Positions 17,122 to 26,673 of a stretch of DNA of 64,000 nt are shown here, one piece after another. Position 1 is the first letter of the stretch; every line of letters begins with the position of its first letter. The notes beneath the pieces were generated by a model. The model was not told the origin of the DNA and ran no database searches. It saw only the letters and a list, made by a program, of their open reading frames with translations. This stretch comes from Verrucomicrobiaceae bacterium (GTDB taxonomy: Bacteria > Pseudomonadota > Gammaproteobacteria > Pseudomonadales > CAMLJR01). The stretch covers positions 1 to 64,000 of the forward strand of contig JAQGNY010000039.1 of the NCBI GenBank assembly GCA_028293825.1. Direction: 5' to 3'. The translations under genes were made by a program, and so were the position numbers.

Positions 17122-17468
17122 TTACTGATTCTAAAATACATAGGGCACAACAGATACCAGTCCGACACCTGTATTCCGACCCCATATTAATCAACACCAT
17201 CACCGCGCTATATCAATATCGGAATTAATAACCTGAATTGTAACAACCTATTTTCAAGCAAACGCGCATTGTGTGGGTGAGCCAAAAAATCACAACGCGC
17301 GCGGGTTTTTGATTTGCTGAATCCGCAGCGAACTCTCTATACTCAGTTACAGTCCAAGCTACAAACGCCGATAGACCGTTTGCCGCCGGAACACAGGCGT
17401 CCAACCGGGAGGCGGTTTTTACAACCGCACCGCTCAGCCCTAAGCGGCAGAGCGTTCTGAGAGGGGTA
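17122..17468. other. intergenic region with promoter and structured leader
   Basis: 347 bp between divergent pdxB and the 17475 gene. The left half is AT-rich and must hold the pdxB promoter. A plus-strand sigma-70 promoter is seen at 17314-17343. From about 17365 the leader holds several inverted repeats, for example GCGGTT/AACCGC and CCGCT/AGCGG, so the transcript should fold. No known riboswitch core was recognised. Confidence 0.5.
17314..17343 (+). promoter_or_regulatory. sigma-70 promoter for the 17475 gene
   Basis: A -35 box TTGCTG and a -10 box TATACT are separated by 18 bp. Transcription from it would give a leader of roughly 125 nt before the gene. Confidence 0.6.
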
Positions 17469-17474
17469 ATGGCC

Positions 17475-18173
17475 ATGGCTCGAGTGACCGCTCCGGAAAT
17501 TCCGGACAATGTTGTGGATCTGTTTTCCGGCAAATCATTGACGACCTTGCGCGGTGAGCAAATCGTCCGTATATCGCCTGAGTACGATGGTTTGAGTATG
17601 CTTTATTCGAACCGCCACACCGACCCTACCAAACTTTATTCAATGAAAATCCTGTGCTGGGCACTGCGCGCCGATGGCGAAGTCGTGGGCATGGTGCCGT
17701 GGCTCAATGGCTTAATCCCCTGTCCCGATCTCGACGATACAGCGACGGGATTGTGGGAAGGCTATTACGACTCGGTAGCCGATAATATTTTCTTTGAGGC
17801 GCCAAAGCATAAGGCCGCCGAGCTGGAAAACGCGGCCGATTACTTCGATTCCGGCCCCCACAACCCCAATCGGGTCGTACAGGAAATTCCCGACATCATC
17901 GGCACACATGCGATGCTGGCGGGCGATGAAGACGATACGCTGGTTCTAACGGAAGTGCTTAGCTGGCGTTTATTTAACGACGGCACTGTGGAAGCGATGC
18001 TGATCGATGAGGAAAATGTAGAAGCAACACCGGTTCTCCCTGGCGACCCGTGCCTGTACGCGGCCAGTTCCGATCCACGCTTTCGTTATTTCTTTCAACA
18101 TCACATAGCCAATCAAATCAAATCGGAAGACCCAGCGGCGTTGGCAGCGATTGCCATGTTATTTGAATCGTAA
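17475..18173 (+). CDS. conserved-looking hypothetical protein
   Basis: 232 residues from the second of two nearby ATGs; the GAGGGG ribosome site is 8 bases before this one but only 2 bases before the ATG at 17469. The protein is acidic, soluble, without signal peptide or membrane segment. It contains a Trp/Asp-rich middle (ALRADGEVVGMVPWLNG, then GLWEGYYDS) and ends in a short helix. No motif of a known enzyme is visible and I do not recognise the family. It has its own promoter, a structured leader and a strong terminator, so it is a single-gene unit. Confidence 0.8.
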   Translation: MARVTAPEIPDNVVDLFSGKSLTTLRGEQIVRISPEYDGLSMLYSNRHTDPTKLYSMKILCWALRADGEVVGMVPWLNGLIPCPDLDDTATGLWEGYYDSVADNIFFEAPKHKAAELENAADYFDSGPHNPNRVVQEIPDIIGTHAMLAGDEDDTLVLTEVLSWRLFNDGTVEAMLIDEENVEATPVLPGDPCLYAASSDPRFRYFFQHHIANQIKSEDPAALAAIAMLFES

Positions 18174-18190
18174 GTAATCGTTACGCCAAT

Positions 18191-18222
18191 AAAAAAGGCC
18201 GCTGATCAGCGGCCTTTTTTTC
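18191..18222. terminator. bidirectional Rho-independent terminator
   Basis: A perfect palindromic stem AAGGCCGCTGATCAGCGGCCTT has an A run on its left and a T run on its right, so it can end both the plus-strand 17475 gene and minus-strand tusA. Confidence 0.9.
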
Positions 18223-18244
18223 GAAAAGGTTTAATTAAAAGCAA

Positions 18245-18478
18245 TCACGCTTTTTTAATTCGATAAATAAATTGGGCATCATCGCTTTGTTGGTCCAGTA
18301 ACTCGTGACCGAGAAACGTGCAGAACTTGGGAATATCGCGTCGCGTCGAAGGATCGGTGGCAATCACGCGCACGATTTCACCACTGCCGATGTCGCGAAT
18401 CTTGTTGTGCAATAACATCACCGGTTCTGGGCAGAACAAACCGGTGGTATCGAGAATATGATCGGCAATATCAGTCAT
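18245..18478 (-). CDS. tusA: sulfurtransferase TusA
   Basis: 77 residues from the ATG at 18478. The TusA hallmark CPEPV with Cys16 near the N-terminus is present, followed by the usual beta-alpha-beta pattern and [12 protein letters not shown]. TusA carries persulfide sulfur for tRNA 2-thiouridine and other pathways. An upstream in-frame TTG at 18493 is possible but would add only five hydrophobic residues. It lies 39 bp after the GTPase gene in the same direction. Confidence 0.93.
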   Translation of the reverse strand: MTDIADHILDTTGLFCPEPVMLLHNKIRDIGSGEIVRVIATDPSTRRDIPKFCTFLGHELLDQQSDDAQFIYRIKKA

Positions 18479-18517
18479 GGCGAATAAAAGCAAAATATCT
18501 GCGTAAAGTGAAATTGA

Positions 18518-19450
18518 TCAACGGCGATTTTTAAAACCATTTTTGCGCTGCAATTTTTTCTCGGCGAGTTCGGCATTTTTTTGATCGATTTGCTGCTGCA
18601 CGACGATCTTTTCTCGTTCTGCCATTTCCGGTGTTTCCAGACTGATTCTACCGAGTACACCGTCGCGAAATTCAGTCAGCAATATGCGCGAAATTTTTTC
18701 GATATTGACGACATTGCCTTCGCTTAAGCAGCCGCGCTGACGTCCTGCAACCGTTAAAAACTCCAACTCTGTTGGAGGTAACTCCGTCAATTTGAACCGC
18801 TGTTTAAGCAGATGCGGATAAGTTTTCAGGAAAAACTCGATCGCGTAAAAAGCAACATCGTCATAACTCATCGCGGTATTTTTAATCGCGCCGGTAGCAG
18901 CCAAACGATAACCGCTGTCTTCATTTTCAATCTTGGGCCATAAAATACCGGGTGTATCGACCAGCATAATGCCGTTGTGCAAATTGATGGTTTGTTGGCC
19001 TTTGGTAATCGCCGGCTCGTTGCCGGTTTTGGCGATCATTTTTCCCGCGAGCGTATTAATGATGGCGGATTTGCCGACATTCGGGATGCCCATGATCAGC
19101 GCGTTAATCGCGCCTACGCTATGCGCCTTATGCGGCAATAGTTTTTTGCATAGATCAGATACAGCGCGAATACGCTCCGGCTCCTGCGTAGTCACCGCCA
19201 TCGCCTTAACGCCTTGCTCTTTATCGAAATAATCGATCCACGACTGCGTGGTTTCGGGGTCGGCCAGATCGCTTTTGCTGAGCAATTTCACGCAGGGTTT
19301 ATCGCCGCGCAATTTGCCGATAACGGGATTTTCACTGCTATACGGAATACGCGCGTCAATCACTTCGATAATGACATCGACCGTCGGCAGGATTTTCTTG
19401 ATTTCGAGAATGGCCTTATGCATGTGGCCGGGAAACCAGTTAATACTCAT
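18518..19450 (-). CDS. YlqF/RbgA-type ribosome biogenesis GTPase
   Basis: 310 residues. The GTPase motifs occur in circularly permuted order: KSDL (G4, about residue 58) comes before GIPNVGKSAI (G1, about 122-131) and DTPG (G3, about 168). The start MSINWFPGHMHKA is typical of the YlqF group, which acts in late assembly of the large ribosomal subunit. The C-terminus is very basic (KKLQRKNGFKNRR), fitting RNA binding. Confidence 0.92.
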   Translation of the reverse strand: MSINWFPGHMHKAILEIKKILPTVDVIIEVIDARIPYSSENPVIGKLRGDKPCVKLLSKSDLADPETTQSWIDYFDKEQGVKAMAVTTQEPERIRAVSDLCKKLLPHKAHSVGAINALIMGIPNVGKSAIINTLAGKMIAKTGNEPAITKGQQTINLHNGIMLVDTPGILWPKIENEDSGYRLAATGAIKNTAMSYDDVAFYAIEFFLKTYPHLLKQRFKLTELPPTELEFLTVAGRQRGCLSEGNVVNIEKISRILLTEFRDGVLGRISLETPEMAEREKIVVQQQIDQKNAELAEKKLQRKNGFKNRR

Positions 19451-19614
19451 AGCAAATTACTACTCATGGCAACTCATTACCTATAACAAATGCTGCGCGA
19501 TTAAAGCGCCATTGTAGAGAGTTTTGCCCCGCGTGCCAGCCTGCGCCGCGCCAAGCCAACCTGAGGTAGAATTGGCGCTCCGCCAAAACACCAGCCAATG
19601 CATCGAATTAGCCT

Positions 19615-20805
19615 ATGACGATCGATATTTCCGAAGCCACCGCGCAGGAACAATTATTTTTGCTACTGGAAAATAGTCAGCAAAATCAAACCTGGGTGAA
19701 GCTGCTGTTGAGCAAATATCGCGGTGCGGAAAAAGAGTTACGGCGCCTGACAGTTCGCCCGATCGTGCTGCGCAATGAAACCGCGCTGACATTTGTGTAT
19801 AGCTACAAAACGCGCGACATCACCAAAAATTTTTCACCCGCGGAAGGCCTGACGCATATTAGGGAGCTTCTCGGCAACCACTTCAAAAGCGCGCACTTTT
19901 TTAGCACTACCAATGAAAGCCAACTCGATATCAGCAAAAATGGAAAAGCGACGTTACACACCCGCTCGCTCGCGGTCGCCGCAGCGACACCGCAAGAGCA
20001 CGATCGCGAGAAAAAACGCTTTGTCGATATCAAGCGCGAATACCTAACCGCCATTGGCGTTACCGATCAACAGCGTCAATTGATTCCGGCGATGTCGCAT
20101 AAATGGAAACAGATTAATAAATTTATCGAAGTATTTAGCCAGGCGTTACACACGACTGATTTAGCACTGGAAAGACCGCTTGAGATTGTTGATTTCGGTT
20201 CGGGCAAAGGTTATCTAACGTTTGCGTTGCACGATTATTTACATCACGCAGTGAAAAACAACGCGCGCGTTACCGGCGTGGAATTGCGCGAAGCGCTGGT
20301 CGACCTGTGTAATAAAACTGCTGCTACGCTGGAAAATACCGGATTGGATTTTGTGTGTGGCGATGTAAAAACGCATGCGCCGAAAACCACCGATGTGATG
20401 ATTGCATTGCATGCCTGCGATATCGCCACCGACTACGCGATTAATTACGGCATCCGCGCGGGAGCTTCCATCATCATGTGCTCGCCGTGCTGCCACAAAC
20501 AAATACGCCAGCAAATACAAAGCCCGGCATTATTAAAACCCATGCTGCAATACGGCGTGCACATCGGTTTGCAGGCGGAAATGGTCACCGATTCATTGCG
20601 CGCTTTATTATTGGAAGCGAATGGCTACAGCACGAAAGTGTTTGAATTTATCAGCCTGGAACACACCGATAAAAACAAAATGATTCTGGCGGTGAAACGA
20701 AAAACAGCCGGTGATAACACCGATACCCTTGCACAAATTGCCGAGATAAAAGCGTTTTACGGCATCAAAGAACACTGTTTGGAAAGCTTGCTGCAGGAAA
20801 AATAA
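19615..20805 (+). CDS. SAM-dependent methyltransferase (Methyltransf_32-like)
   Basis: 396 residues. The N-terminal 150 residues have no recognised motif. A Rossmann methyltransferase follows with the SAM-binding VDFGSGKGYLTFAL (about 195-208), the acidic loop VTGVELRE and VCGDV. A CSPCCHKQIR segment (about 290-299) with three cysteines fits the Methyltransf_32 family, some members of which act on RNA. The substrate cannot be read from the sequence. The gene is transcribed alone and converges with yheU. Confidence 0.8.
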   Translation: MTIDISEATAQEQLFLLLENSQQNQTWVKLLLSKYRGAEKELRRLTVRPIVLRNETALTFVYSYKTRDITKNFSPAEGLTHIRELLGNHFKSAHFFSTTNESQLDISKNGKATLHTRSLAVAAATPQEHDREKKRFVDIKREYLTAIGVTDQQRQLIPAMSHKWKQINKFIEVFSQALHTTDLALERPLEIVDFGSGKGYLTFALHDYLHHAVKNNARVTGVELREALVDLCNKTAATLENTGLDFVCGDVKTHAPKTTDVMIALHACDIATDYAINYGIRAGASIIMCSPCCHKQIRQQIQSPALLKPMLQYGVHIGLQAEMVTDSLRALLLEANGYSTKVFEFISLEHTDKNKMILAVKRKTAGDNTDTLAQIAEIKAFYGIKEHCLESLLQEK

Positions 20806-20837
20806 TTATGCCTCTAAGGGAGCAGCAAGCAGCGCCC

Positions 20838-21083
20838 CTACGCAACCCTTTCCGCATCCTCGCGCGTCATCATCGTGCAGCTCTCAGTGAGAATATCGAA
20901 CACCACCACCACCAAACCTTTGCGCAATTGCAGGCGAATTTGTTCGGCTTTTTCTGCAAGGCTCAATTCCACATCGCCATAGTCCGTTCCTTCGCGCGTA
21001 ATGAATTCCTCAATAATTCCTTGCAGCGCATCCGCCGATAGCTGTTCGGTCGGAACAATTAAAAAACTATTTTCCTCATCCAT
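20838..21083 (-). CDS. YheU/UPF0270 family protein
   Basis: 81 residues. The family pattern is clear: IVPTEQLSADALQGIIEEF, then TREGTDYG, then VVVFDILTES near the C-terminus. The family is widespread in gammaproteobacteria but has no established function. It overlaps the preceding thiamine-binding-protein gene by 8 bp, which suggests coupled translation. Confidence 0.93.
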   Translation of the reverse strand: MDEENSFLIVPTEQLSADALQGIIEEFITREGTDYGDVELSLAEKAEQIRLQLRKGLVVVVFDILTESCTMMTREDAERVA

Positions 21084-21387
21084 TTGCTTGTGCCAACTGT
21101 TGTTGCACGCTGTGCACTTTCGATGCGATCGACTCTTCGCGATCGGTGCGTGTGCCTAGTTTTAAGGTCGTGCTGATACGCGGCGCGCCCATTTCATGAA
21201 TGCGGTTGTGGCAACGCTTAATCGCCTCCATCACCGTGTCCCACTCGCCTTCGATATTCGTTCCATACGCGTGCAGCTTATGCTGCAGCCCGGCGTCGTC
21301 GAGAATGCGCTGACACTCGGCGATATAAGGCGACAACGATAATTCGACGCCTAATGGAATCACGCAAAAATCCACTATGACCTTCAC
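21076..21387 (-). CDS. MTH1187/UPF0045 family thiamine-binding protein
   Basis: 103 residues from a GTG at 21387 with AGAGGTG upstream; the frame is open further back but the extension overlaps the divergent ACT-domain gene and has no family similarity. The family pattern is visible: PLGVELSLSPYI, YGTNIEGEWD, CHNRIHEMGAPRIST. Members of this group are small proteins shown or proposed to bind thiamine; the physiological role is unsettled. It overlaps yheU by 8 bp. Confidence 0.88.
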   Translation of the reverse strand: MKVIVDFCVIPLGVELSLSPYIAECQRILDDAGLQHKLHAYGTNIEGEWDTVMEAIKRCHNRIHEMGAPRISTTLKLGTRTDREESIASKVHSVQQQLAQANG

Positions 21388-21484
21388 GATTTCACCTCTC
21401 AAATTGCTGCATGACTCGGTACGAGCCGGATCATTATACTGTCGCCCCACTGTGCAGCTGCACAACAATAATGGAGTCGCAATC

Positions 21485-22012
21485 ATGACCTCTTCGATGG
21501 TATTTACTTTTATCGGCGCGGATAAACCAGGCCTAGTCGAGCGTCTGGCGCAAACAGTCAGCCAACACGGCGGCAACTGGCTGGAAAGCCGCATGAGCCA
21601 ACTGGCTGGCCAATTTGCCGGTATCGTGCAAGTCGATGTCACGGCATCGAAGCGGCAGGCCCTGCGCGAGGCACTGCTCGATTTAACCGTCAGCGGCTTA
21701 ACGATTGTAGTCGCCGACGATGCGCTGGCGGCAGACACCGGAAACTTCCGCCAGTTGCGCCTCAGTATTATCGGCAACGATCGACCAGGCATCGTGCGTG
21801 AAGTCGCCAGCGCGCTCTCGCAGCATCAAATCAATGTGCGTGAAATGGACACAACTATCACCAGCGCGCCGATGACCGGAGAGCCGTTATTCGAAGCATT
21901 GGCTGAAATTGAAGTGCCGCGCAGTTTCGATCTCGCCGAGCTGAATCAACAGCTCGATGCAATCGCGGATAGTTTGACGGTGGATATTGCGCTGGAAGAG
22001 TCGTTGCGGTGA
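21485..22012 (+). CDS. GcvR-like protein with two ACT domains
   Basis: 175 residues from the ATG at 21485, which has a GGAG ribosome site; a longer frame from 21377 covers the divergent promoter. Two ACT domains are visible, opening with FIGADKPGLVERLA (about 8-21) and IIGNDRPGIVREVA (about 98-111). This is the layout of GcvR, which in E. coli restrains GcvA control of glycine cleavage. No gcvA or gcv operon is in the window, so the target is inferred from family only. Confidence 0.85.
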   Translation: MTSSMVFTFIGADKPGLVERLAQTVSQHGGNWLESRMSQLAGQFAGIVQVDVTASKRQALREALLDLTVSGLTIVVADDALAADTGNFRQLRLSIIGNDRPGIVREVASALSQHQINVREMDTTITSAPMTGEPLFEALAEIEVPRSFDLAELNQQLDAIADSLTVDIALEESLR

Positions 22013-22058
22013 GATTCGATGTAATAACAGGGCGTAATGAATTACGCCCTTACACGAA

Positions 22059-22490
22059 TTAAAAGGTCGAATCCTCGCGTACCCATTCGCAGCGCATCGA
22101 CAGCGGACCGGAATTAGGTGCATGGAATTCGCTATCGGCATGCCAGGTAAAAGTATGAGTGCCGTTTAATTCGGTTTCGAGATGAACGGTCGCCGACACC
22201 CAATACATATTTTGCAGAAGATCCTCAAACCGCTGTAACCATTGCTGCCACTCGTACTCAACACCTTTATACGAATTGCCGAACGGCACCACGTCGGTGT
22301 GCAAATCGTCAACGATCAATGTTTCCGATGGCAGCACAAACATTTCACGGCCGATCAACGGCCAATCTTCGACACTGGGGAGAGCGGATAATACGCGGCG
22401 GTTGATTTGCCGACGCTGGCGGGTTTGATCCATATCCGAGGTAAAAATAACATCCTTGATACAACCGTAAACTACCGATTCTTGAGTCAT
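22059..22490 (-). CDS. hypothetical protein downstream of the MFS gene
   Basis: 143 residues from the ATG at 22490 (GGAA about 7 bases upstream). It is acidic, rich in Trp, Glu and Thr, with no signal peptide or membrane segment. The C-terminal half reads as beta strands (VHLETELNGTHTFTWHAD). No motif is recognised. It lies 89 bp after the MFS gene in the same direction and probably shares the aroC transcript. Confidence 0.7.
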   Translation of the reverse strand: MTQESVVYGCIKDVIFTSDMDQTRQRRQINRRVLSALPSVEDWPLIGREMFVLPSETLIVDDLHTDVVPFGNSYKGVEYEWQQWLQRFEDLLQNMYWVSATVHLETELNGTHTFTWHADSEFHAPNSGPLSMRCEWVREDSTF

Positions 22491-22578
22491 GGATGATTTC
22501 CAATTTTTGGTTTGCAGCACATTAACAAAAGGCTGACACGGCGCCAAGACATGCCTGCGTTAAATACGCGCATGCCGC

Positions 22579-23805
22579 TTATGCGCTCACCGCCGGCGAA
22601 TCTAACACTGAAGCTAAGTTGCGCTGCAGCGGACGCAACCATTTGTACGCAATTAATAATGCGATAAGCACGACCACCGCTGCGCCATAAAAAGTCGCGG
22701 TCGGCTGCCCAGCCCACAGTAAACCGCTAAGCACTGCACCAACTGCCGCGCCGCCGCCGTAGCAAACACCGCTGTACAACGCCATGCCCTGTCCTTCATT
22801 GCCGCCCGCGAACGAGCGCCGCACCATTTCTACCGCACAGGCATGCTGGCTGGCGAAACTTACGGCATGCAGACACTGCGCGAATAATAAAATCGGCAGC
22901 ACATCGACATACCGCGCGATTAAAAACCAGCGCAGCGCCGTCAGAGCCAAACTGCCAATAACAATCGCGCGCAAACTAACGCGCCGCAGTACGCGATGCA
23001 TCAGCAAAAACATCGCGACTTCCGCAATAACGCCGAGCGACCAAAGCAGCCCGGTTTGGGTGCGCGAATAATGATGACTTTCGAGATATACGCTAAAAAA
23101 TGTGTAGTACGGCCCGTGCGATACCTGCAATAAAAAATTGATCGCGAAAAAAGCCAAGACGGCCGGCTGTCGCAAAATCATCCTCAGCGGGTCGCGCTGC
23201 TGCACGGCCGCTCGATTAATAGCGGGCGGTTTCGCAATACTCAACGTGCTGCCCCAAATCGCCAACAGCAACGCCAGCAAAATAAACGGCAACGTGCGCA
23301 ATGCAACTTGGTCGAACAACCAGCCGAGCACCAACACCGCCACGATAAAACCGATCGAACCCCACACGCGCACCAGACTGTAACGCTGGACCTGCTCGCG
23401 CAGATGTCCCAGCGTGATTACCTCAAATTGCGCATGCACCGCATTCCAGAAAAAACTGTAACCGGCAACGATCACTACCAACCACGCAAAACCACTGCGA
23501 AAAAAAATCAGCGAAAAAATTAAAACGGCGGCAACGGCGCCGAGCCGCACGATGCGCAAACGCTCACCACTGCGATCGGCCAGCCAGCCCCATAGATTCG
23601 GCGCGATTACTTTAGTGCCTTGCAGCGTGCCGGCGAGAACGCCAATCGCCGCTGCGCTGTAGCCGAGATCGCGCAAATACAGCGGCCAATATGGCAGCCA
23701 GCTACCGAGCAGCGCGAAGTAAAAAAAATAAAAAGACGACAGACGCCAATACGGAATCGCGCCGACTTGAGCAGAATCAGGAACGGGAGCTTCCGGCGCG
23801 GACAT
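22579..23805 (-). CDS. MFS transporter (HcaT/MFS_1-like)
   Basis: 408 residues with twelve predicted membrane segments. The N-terminal SSFYFFYFALLGSWLPYWPL and the following GYSAAAIGVLAG match the MFS_1-like/3-phenylpropionate permease group. Substrates are uncertain in most members. It begins 11 bp after aroC in the same direction, so it probably shares its transcript; in pseudomonads a transporter of this kind also follows aroC. Confidence 0.88.
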   Translation of the reverse strand: MSAPEAPVPDSAQVGAIPYWRLSSFYFFYFALLGSWLPYWPLYLRDLGYSAAAIGVLAGTLQGTKVIAPNLWGWLADRSGERLRIVRLGAVAAVLIFSLIFFRSGFAWLVVIVAGYSFFWNAVHAQFEVITLGHLREQVQRYSLVRVWGSIGFIVAVLVLGWLFDQVALRTLPFILLALLLAIWGSTLSIAKPPAINRAAVQQRDPLRMILRQPAVLAFFAINFLLQVSHGPYYTFFSVYLESHHYSRTQTGLLWSLGVIAEVAMFLLMHRVLRRVSLRAIVIGSLALTALRWFLIARYVDVLPILLFAQCLHAVSFASQHACAVEMVRRSFAGGNEGQGMALYSGVCYGGGAAVGAVLSGLLWAGQPTATFYGAAVVVLIALLIAYKWLRPLQRNLASVLDSPAVSA

Positions 23806-23816
23806 TACCGCGCCCC

Positions 23817-24929
23817 TTACTTGGATGAAGGAATAATGGAAGCGGGAACAACAGGCGTGGGAAATTTAACATCGGCATTTTGCGCGCGATGTCGCAACAA
23901 ATGATCGAGTAGCACGATGGCTAACATCGCCTCGGCAATCGGGGTTGCGCGAATACCGACACAGGGATCGTGCCGGCCGGTGGTAATCACTTCGACCGGA
24001 TTGCCATCGACATCAATGCTGCGTCCGGGAATTAAAATACTCGAGGTTGGCTTTAACGCGATATCGACCACGATATCCTGGCCCGATGAAATTCCACCGA
24101 GTACTCCTCCGGAATTATTCGAGGTGAATCCCGCCGGCGTGATTTCATCGCGGTGCTCGCTGCCTTTCTGCGCGATGCAGTCGAAGCCCGCGCCAATCGC
24201 CACACCTTTTACCGCGTTGATGCTCATCATCGCATGCGCGATATCGGCATCGAGACGATCGAACACCGGCTCGCCCAAACCGGGCTGCACGCCGCTGGCA
24301 ACGACGGTGATTTTCGCGCCGATCGAATCGCCTTCTTTGCGCAATTGCTGCATGAAGATTTCCATCGCTTCGATCTTATCGACATCCGGGCAAAAAAACG
24401 GATTGCTCTCGACAATGGACCAATCGACTTTCTCGATGGCAATGGGACCGAGCTGCGATAAGTAGCCACGCACTTCGACACCACAGCGCTCGCGCAAATA
24501 TTTTTTTGCAATCGCGCCGGCGGCGACTCGCATCGCCGTTTCACGCGCCGACGAGCGACCACCGCCGCGATAATCGCGCACGCCGTATTTCTGCATGTAC
24601 GTGTAGTCGGCATGCATCGGTCGATAACGATCGGCAATTTTCGAATAATCTTTCGAGCGCTGATCGGTGTTTTCGATCAGCAAACCAATCGAAGTGCCGG
24701 TGGTTTTGCCTTCGAATACACCGGAGAGAATTTTCACCGCATCGTCTTCACGGCGCTGCGTGGTATAGCGCGACGTACCGGGTTTGCGGCGATCGAGATC
24801 GATCTGAATATCTTCTTCCGTCAACGCCATTCCCGGCGGACAGCCATCGACAATACAACCGAGCGCCGCGCCGTGGCTTTCGCCGAAAGTTGTGACGGAA
24901 AATAATTTGCCGATGGAGTTGCCGGACAT
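23817..24929 (-). CDS. aroC: chorismate synthase
   Basis: 370 residues from [20 protein letters not shown]; the upstream ATG at 24959 is out of line with the family N-terminus. Signatures GESHG, the RRPGTS-type stretch ([12 protein letters not shown]) and [21 protein letters not shown] are present. It makes chorismate from EPSP using reduced FMN, the last step of the shikimate pathway. prmB lies about 90 bp upstream and an MFS gene 11 bp downstream. Confidence 0.97.
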   Translation of the reverse strand: MSGNSIGKLFSVTTFGESHGAALGCIVDGCPPGMALTEEDIQIDLDRRKPGTSRYTTQRREDDAVKILSGVFEGKTTGTSIGLLIENTDQRSKDYSKIADRYRPMHADYTYMQKYGVRDYRGGGRSSARETAMRVAAGAIAKKYLRERCGVEVRGYLSQLGPIAIEKVDWSIVESNPFFCPDVDKIEAMEIFMQQLRKEGDSIGAKITVVASGVQPGLGEPVFDRLDADIAHAMMSINAVKGVAIGAGFDCIAQKGSEHRDEITPAGFTSNNSGGVLGGISSGQDIVVDIALKPTSSILIPGRSIDVDGNPVEVITTGRHDPCVGIRATPIAEAMLAIVLLDHLLRHRAQNADVKFPTPVVPASIIPSSK

Positions 24930-25016
24930 AATGCGTTCTCGAAACAAACTGAAAAACAAAAAGAAAACTTAACACTGAATGGACCGCCGCAATTATACGC
25001 GAGGGTCCGCGACGCG

Positions 25017-25931
25017 TCAGAACTCGGCGGCGTGCTCGATCAATTGCTCGCGCGTCAACAAAAATACGCCGTGACCGCCGCGCTCAAATTCCAACCAGGT
25101 AAATGGCACTAACGGATACGCCGCTTCCAGCGCGATCCAGCTGTTACCCACTTCAGCAATCAACACGCCGTCATCGTTTAGATATTGCGCCGCTTCGCGC
25201 AACATGATTCTGACCAGATCGAGACCATCGTCGCCGGCGGCCAGCGCCAAGCGCGGCTCATGCCGATACTCGGCCGGCAAATCGGTAAAATCCGGTGCGT
25301 CGACATACGGAGGATTGCTCACGATTAAATCGAAACGCTCGTCACGCAGAGCAGTAAATAAATCGGATTGCACAACACGCACGCGCGTCTCGACGGCATG
25401 ACGCTCGATATTGCGCTCGGCCACAATCAATGCGTCCGCCGAAATATCGCTGAGCGTCACTGACGTTTCGTCGAGATACAACGCACACGCAATACCGATG
25501 CAGCCGCTGCCGGTGCATAAATCCAAAATTCGCTGCGGATAACGACCCGCCAACCACGGCTCGAATCCGGTTTCGATTAATTCGGCAATGGGCGAGCGCG
25601 GAATCAAAACGCGTTTATCGACGTAAAACGGATAGTCCGCGAAATTGGCTTCACCAGTGATATACGGCATTGGCAGACGTTTTTGAAAGCGGGTTTCGAG
25701 CGCAGTCAACACCTGCTCACACTCGCTTTTTGTCAGGCGTGCATCGAGCAACACATTGGCGTATTCGTGCTCCAAATGAAGCGTGTGTAGTATCAGCGCC
25801 AATGCTTCGTCGAATGCATTGTCGGTGCCGTGCCCGTAAAAAATGCCGGTGCGCTGAAATTGCGTCATGCCCCAGCGCACGTAATCGCGAAGGGTATGTA
25901 ATTGTTCGATAAGTTGTTCGCGCGTATCCAC
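25017..25931 (-). CDS. prmB: ribosomal protein L3 N5-glutamine methyltransferase PrmB
   Basis: 304 residues from a GTG at 25931 with GAGGA upstream; a TTG eight codons earlier is possible. The SAM site ILDLCTGSGCIGIA (about 135-148) and the catalytic NPPY (in VSNPPYVDAP) mark a protein-glutamine methyltransferase. The N-terminal helical domain and the RSPIAELIETGF segment fit PrmB, which methylates a glutamine of ribosomal protein L3, better than PrmC. Confidence 0.93.
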   Translation of the reverse strand: MDTREQLIEQLHTLRDYVRWGMTQFQRTGIFYGHGTDNAFDEALALILHTLHLEHEYANVLLDARLTKSECEQVLTALETRFQKRLPMPYITGEANFADYPFYVDKRVLIPRSPIAELIETGFEPWLAGRYPQRILDLCTGSGCIGIACALYLDETSVTLSDISADALIVAERNIERHAVETRVRVVQSDLFTALRDERFDLIVSNPPYVDAPDFTDLPAEYRHEPRLALAAGDDGLDLVRIMLREAAQYLNDDGVLIAEVGNSWIALEAAYPLVPFTWLEFERGGHGVFLLTREQLIEHAAEF

Positions 25932-26124
25932 ACTAATTCCTCGATCTTTATTCAACTATTGCTGCGCTGCGCGCTGTAACTTTTTGTTGCGGCCGTGCTG
26001 CCGCAAACGGATGAATCCATGCGTCGCGGCGGTGCGTATTGTATACCTGATCGTATTTGTCAGGCTTGTCGTAAGCTTGTTACACTCAGGTCCTATTTAT
26101 CGGCCATGACGCAGGATTAAACTC

Positions 26125-26673
26125 GTGGAAAAAGCCTTCGCAAAAATTATCGAAAGTGTCGGAGAGGATCTCAATCGCGAAGGTCTGCGCGACACGCCTA
26201 AACGCGCGGCAAAAGCATTTCAATTTCTCACCCAGGGTTATCATCAATCGCTCGACGATATCGTTAACAACGCGTTGTTCGAATCCGAATGTAATGAAAT
26301 GGTGGTGGTGAACAATATCGAGCTGTACTCGATGTGCGAACACCATATGTTGCCGTTTATCGGTCACGCGCACGTCGCATATATTCCGCAGGGCAAAGTA
26401 CTTGGCCTTTCGAAAGTCGCGCGCATCGTCGATATGTTTGCGCGCCGGCTGCAGATTCAGGAAACACTGACCAAGCAAATTGCAGATACGATTATGCAAG
26501 TCACCGGCGCGGCAGGTGTTGGTGTAATTATCGAAGCGAAGCACATGTGCATGATGATGCGCGGTGTGGAAAAACAAAATTCGGTAATGCGCACGTCAGC
26601 GATGTTGGGTAATTTTCGCAGCGATCAAAGTACGCGCTCTGAATTTCTCGCGCTATGCGGAATCAATCGCTAA
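26125..26673 (+). CDS. folE: GTP cyclohydrolase I FolE
   Basis: 182 residues from a GTG with AGGA nine bases upstream. FolE opens GTP to dihydroneopterin triphosphate, the first step of folate synthesis. The zinc and active-site residues are in [11 protein letters not shown] (about 70-80) and in [12 protein letters not shown] with a second Cys; GLSKVARIV is also typical. Transcribed alone and slightly overlapping the convergent hydrolase gene at its 3' end. Confidence 0.96.
   Translation: MEKAFAKIIESVGEDLNREGLRDTPKRAAKAFQFLTQGYHQSLDDIVNNALFESECNEMVVVNNIELYSMCEHHMLPFIGHAHVAYIPQGKVLGLSKVARIVDMFARRLQIQETLTKQIADTIMQVTGAAGVGVIIEAKHMCMMMRGVEKQNSVMRTSAMLGNFRSDQSTRSEFLALCGINR

Noticed and set aside
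17350-17474. TPP or c-di-GMP riboswitch in the leader of the 17475 gene
   Set aside because: A CTGAGA string resembles part of the TPP element, but the other conserved core segments of TPP and GEMM riboswitches are absent.
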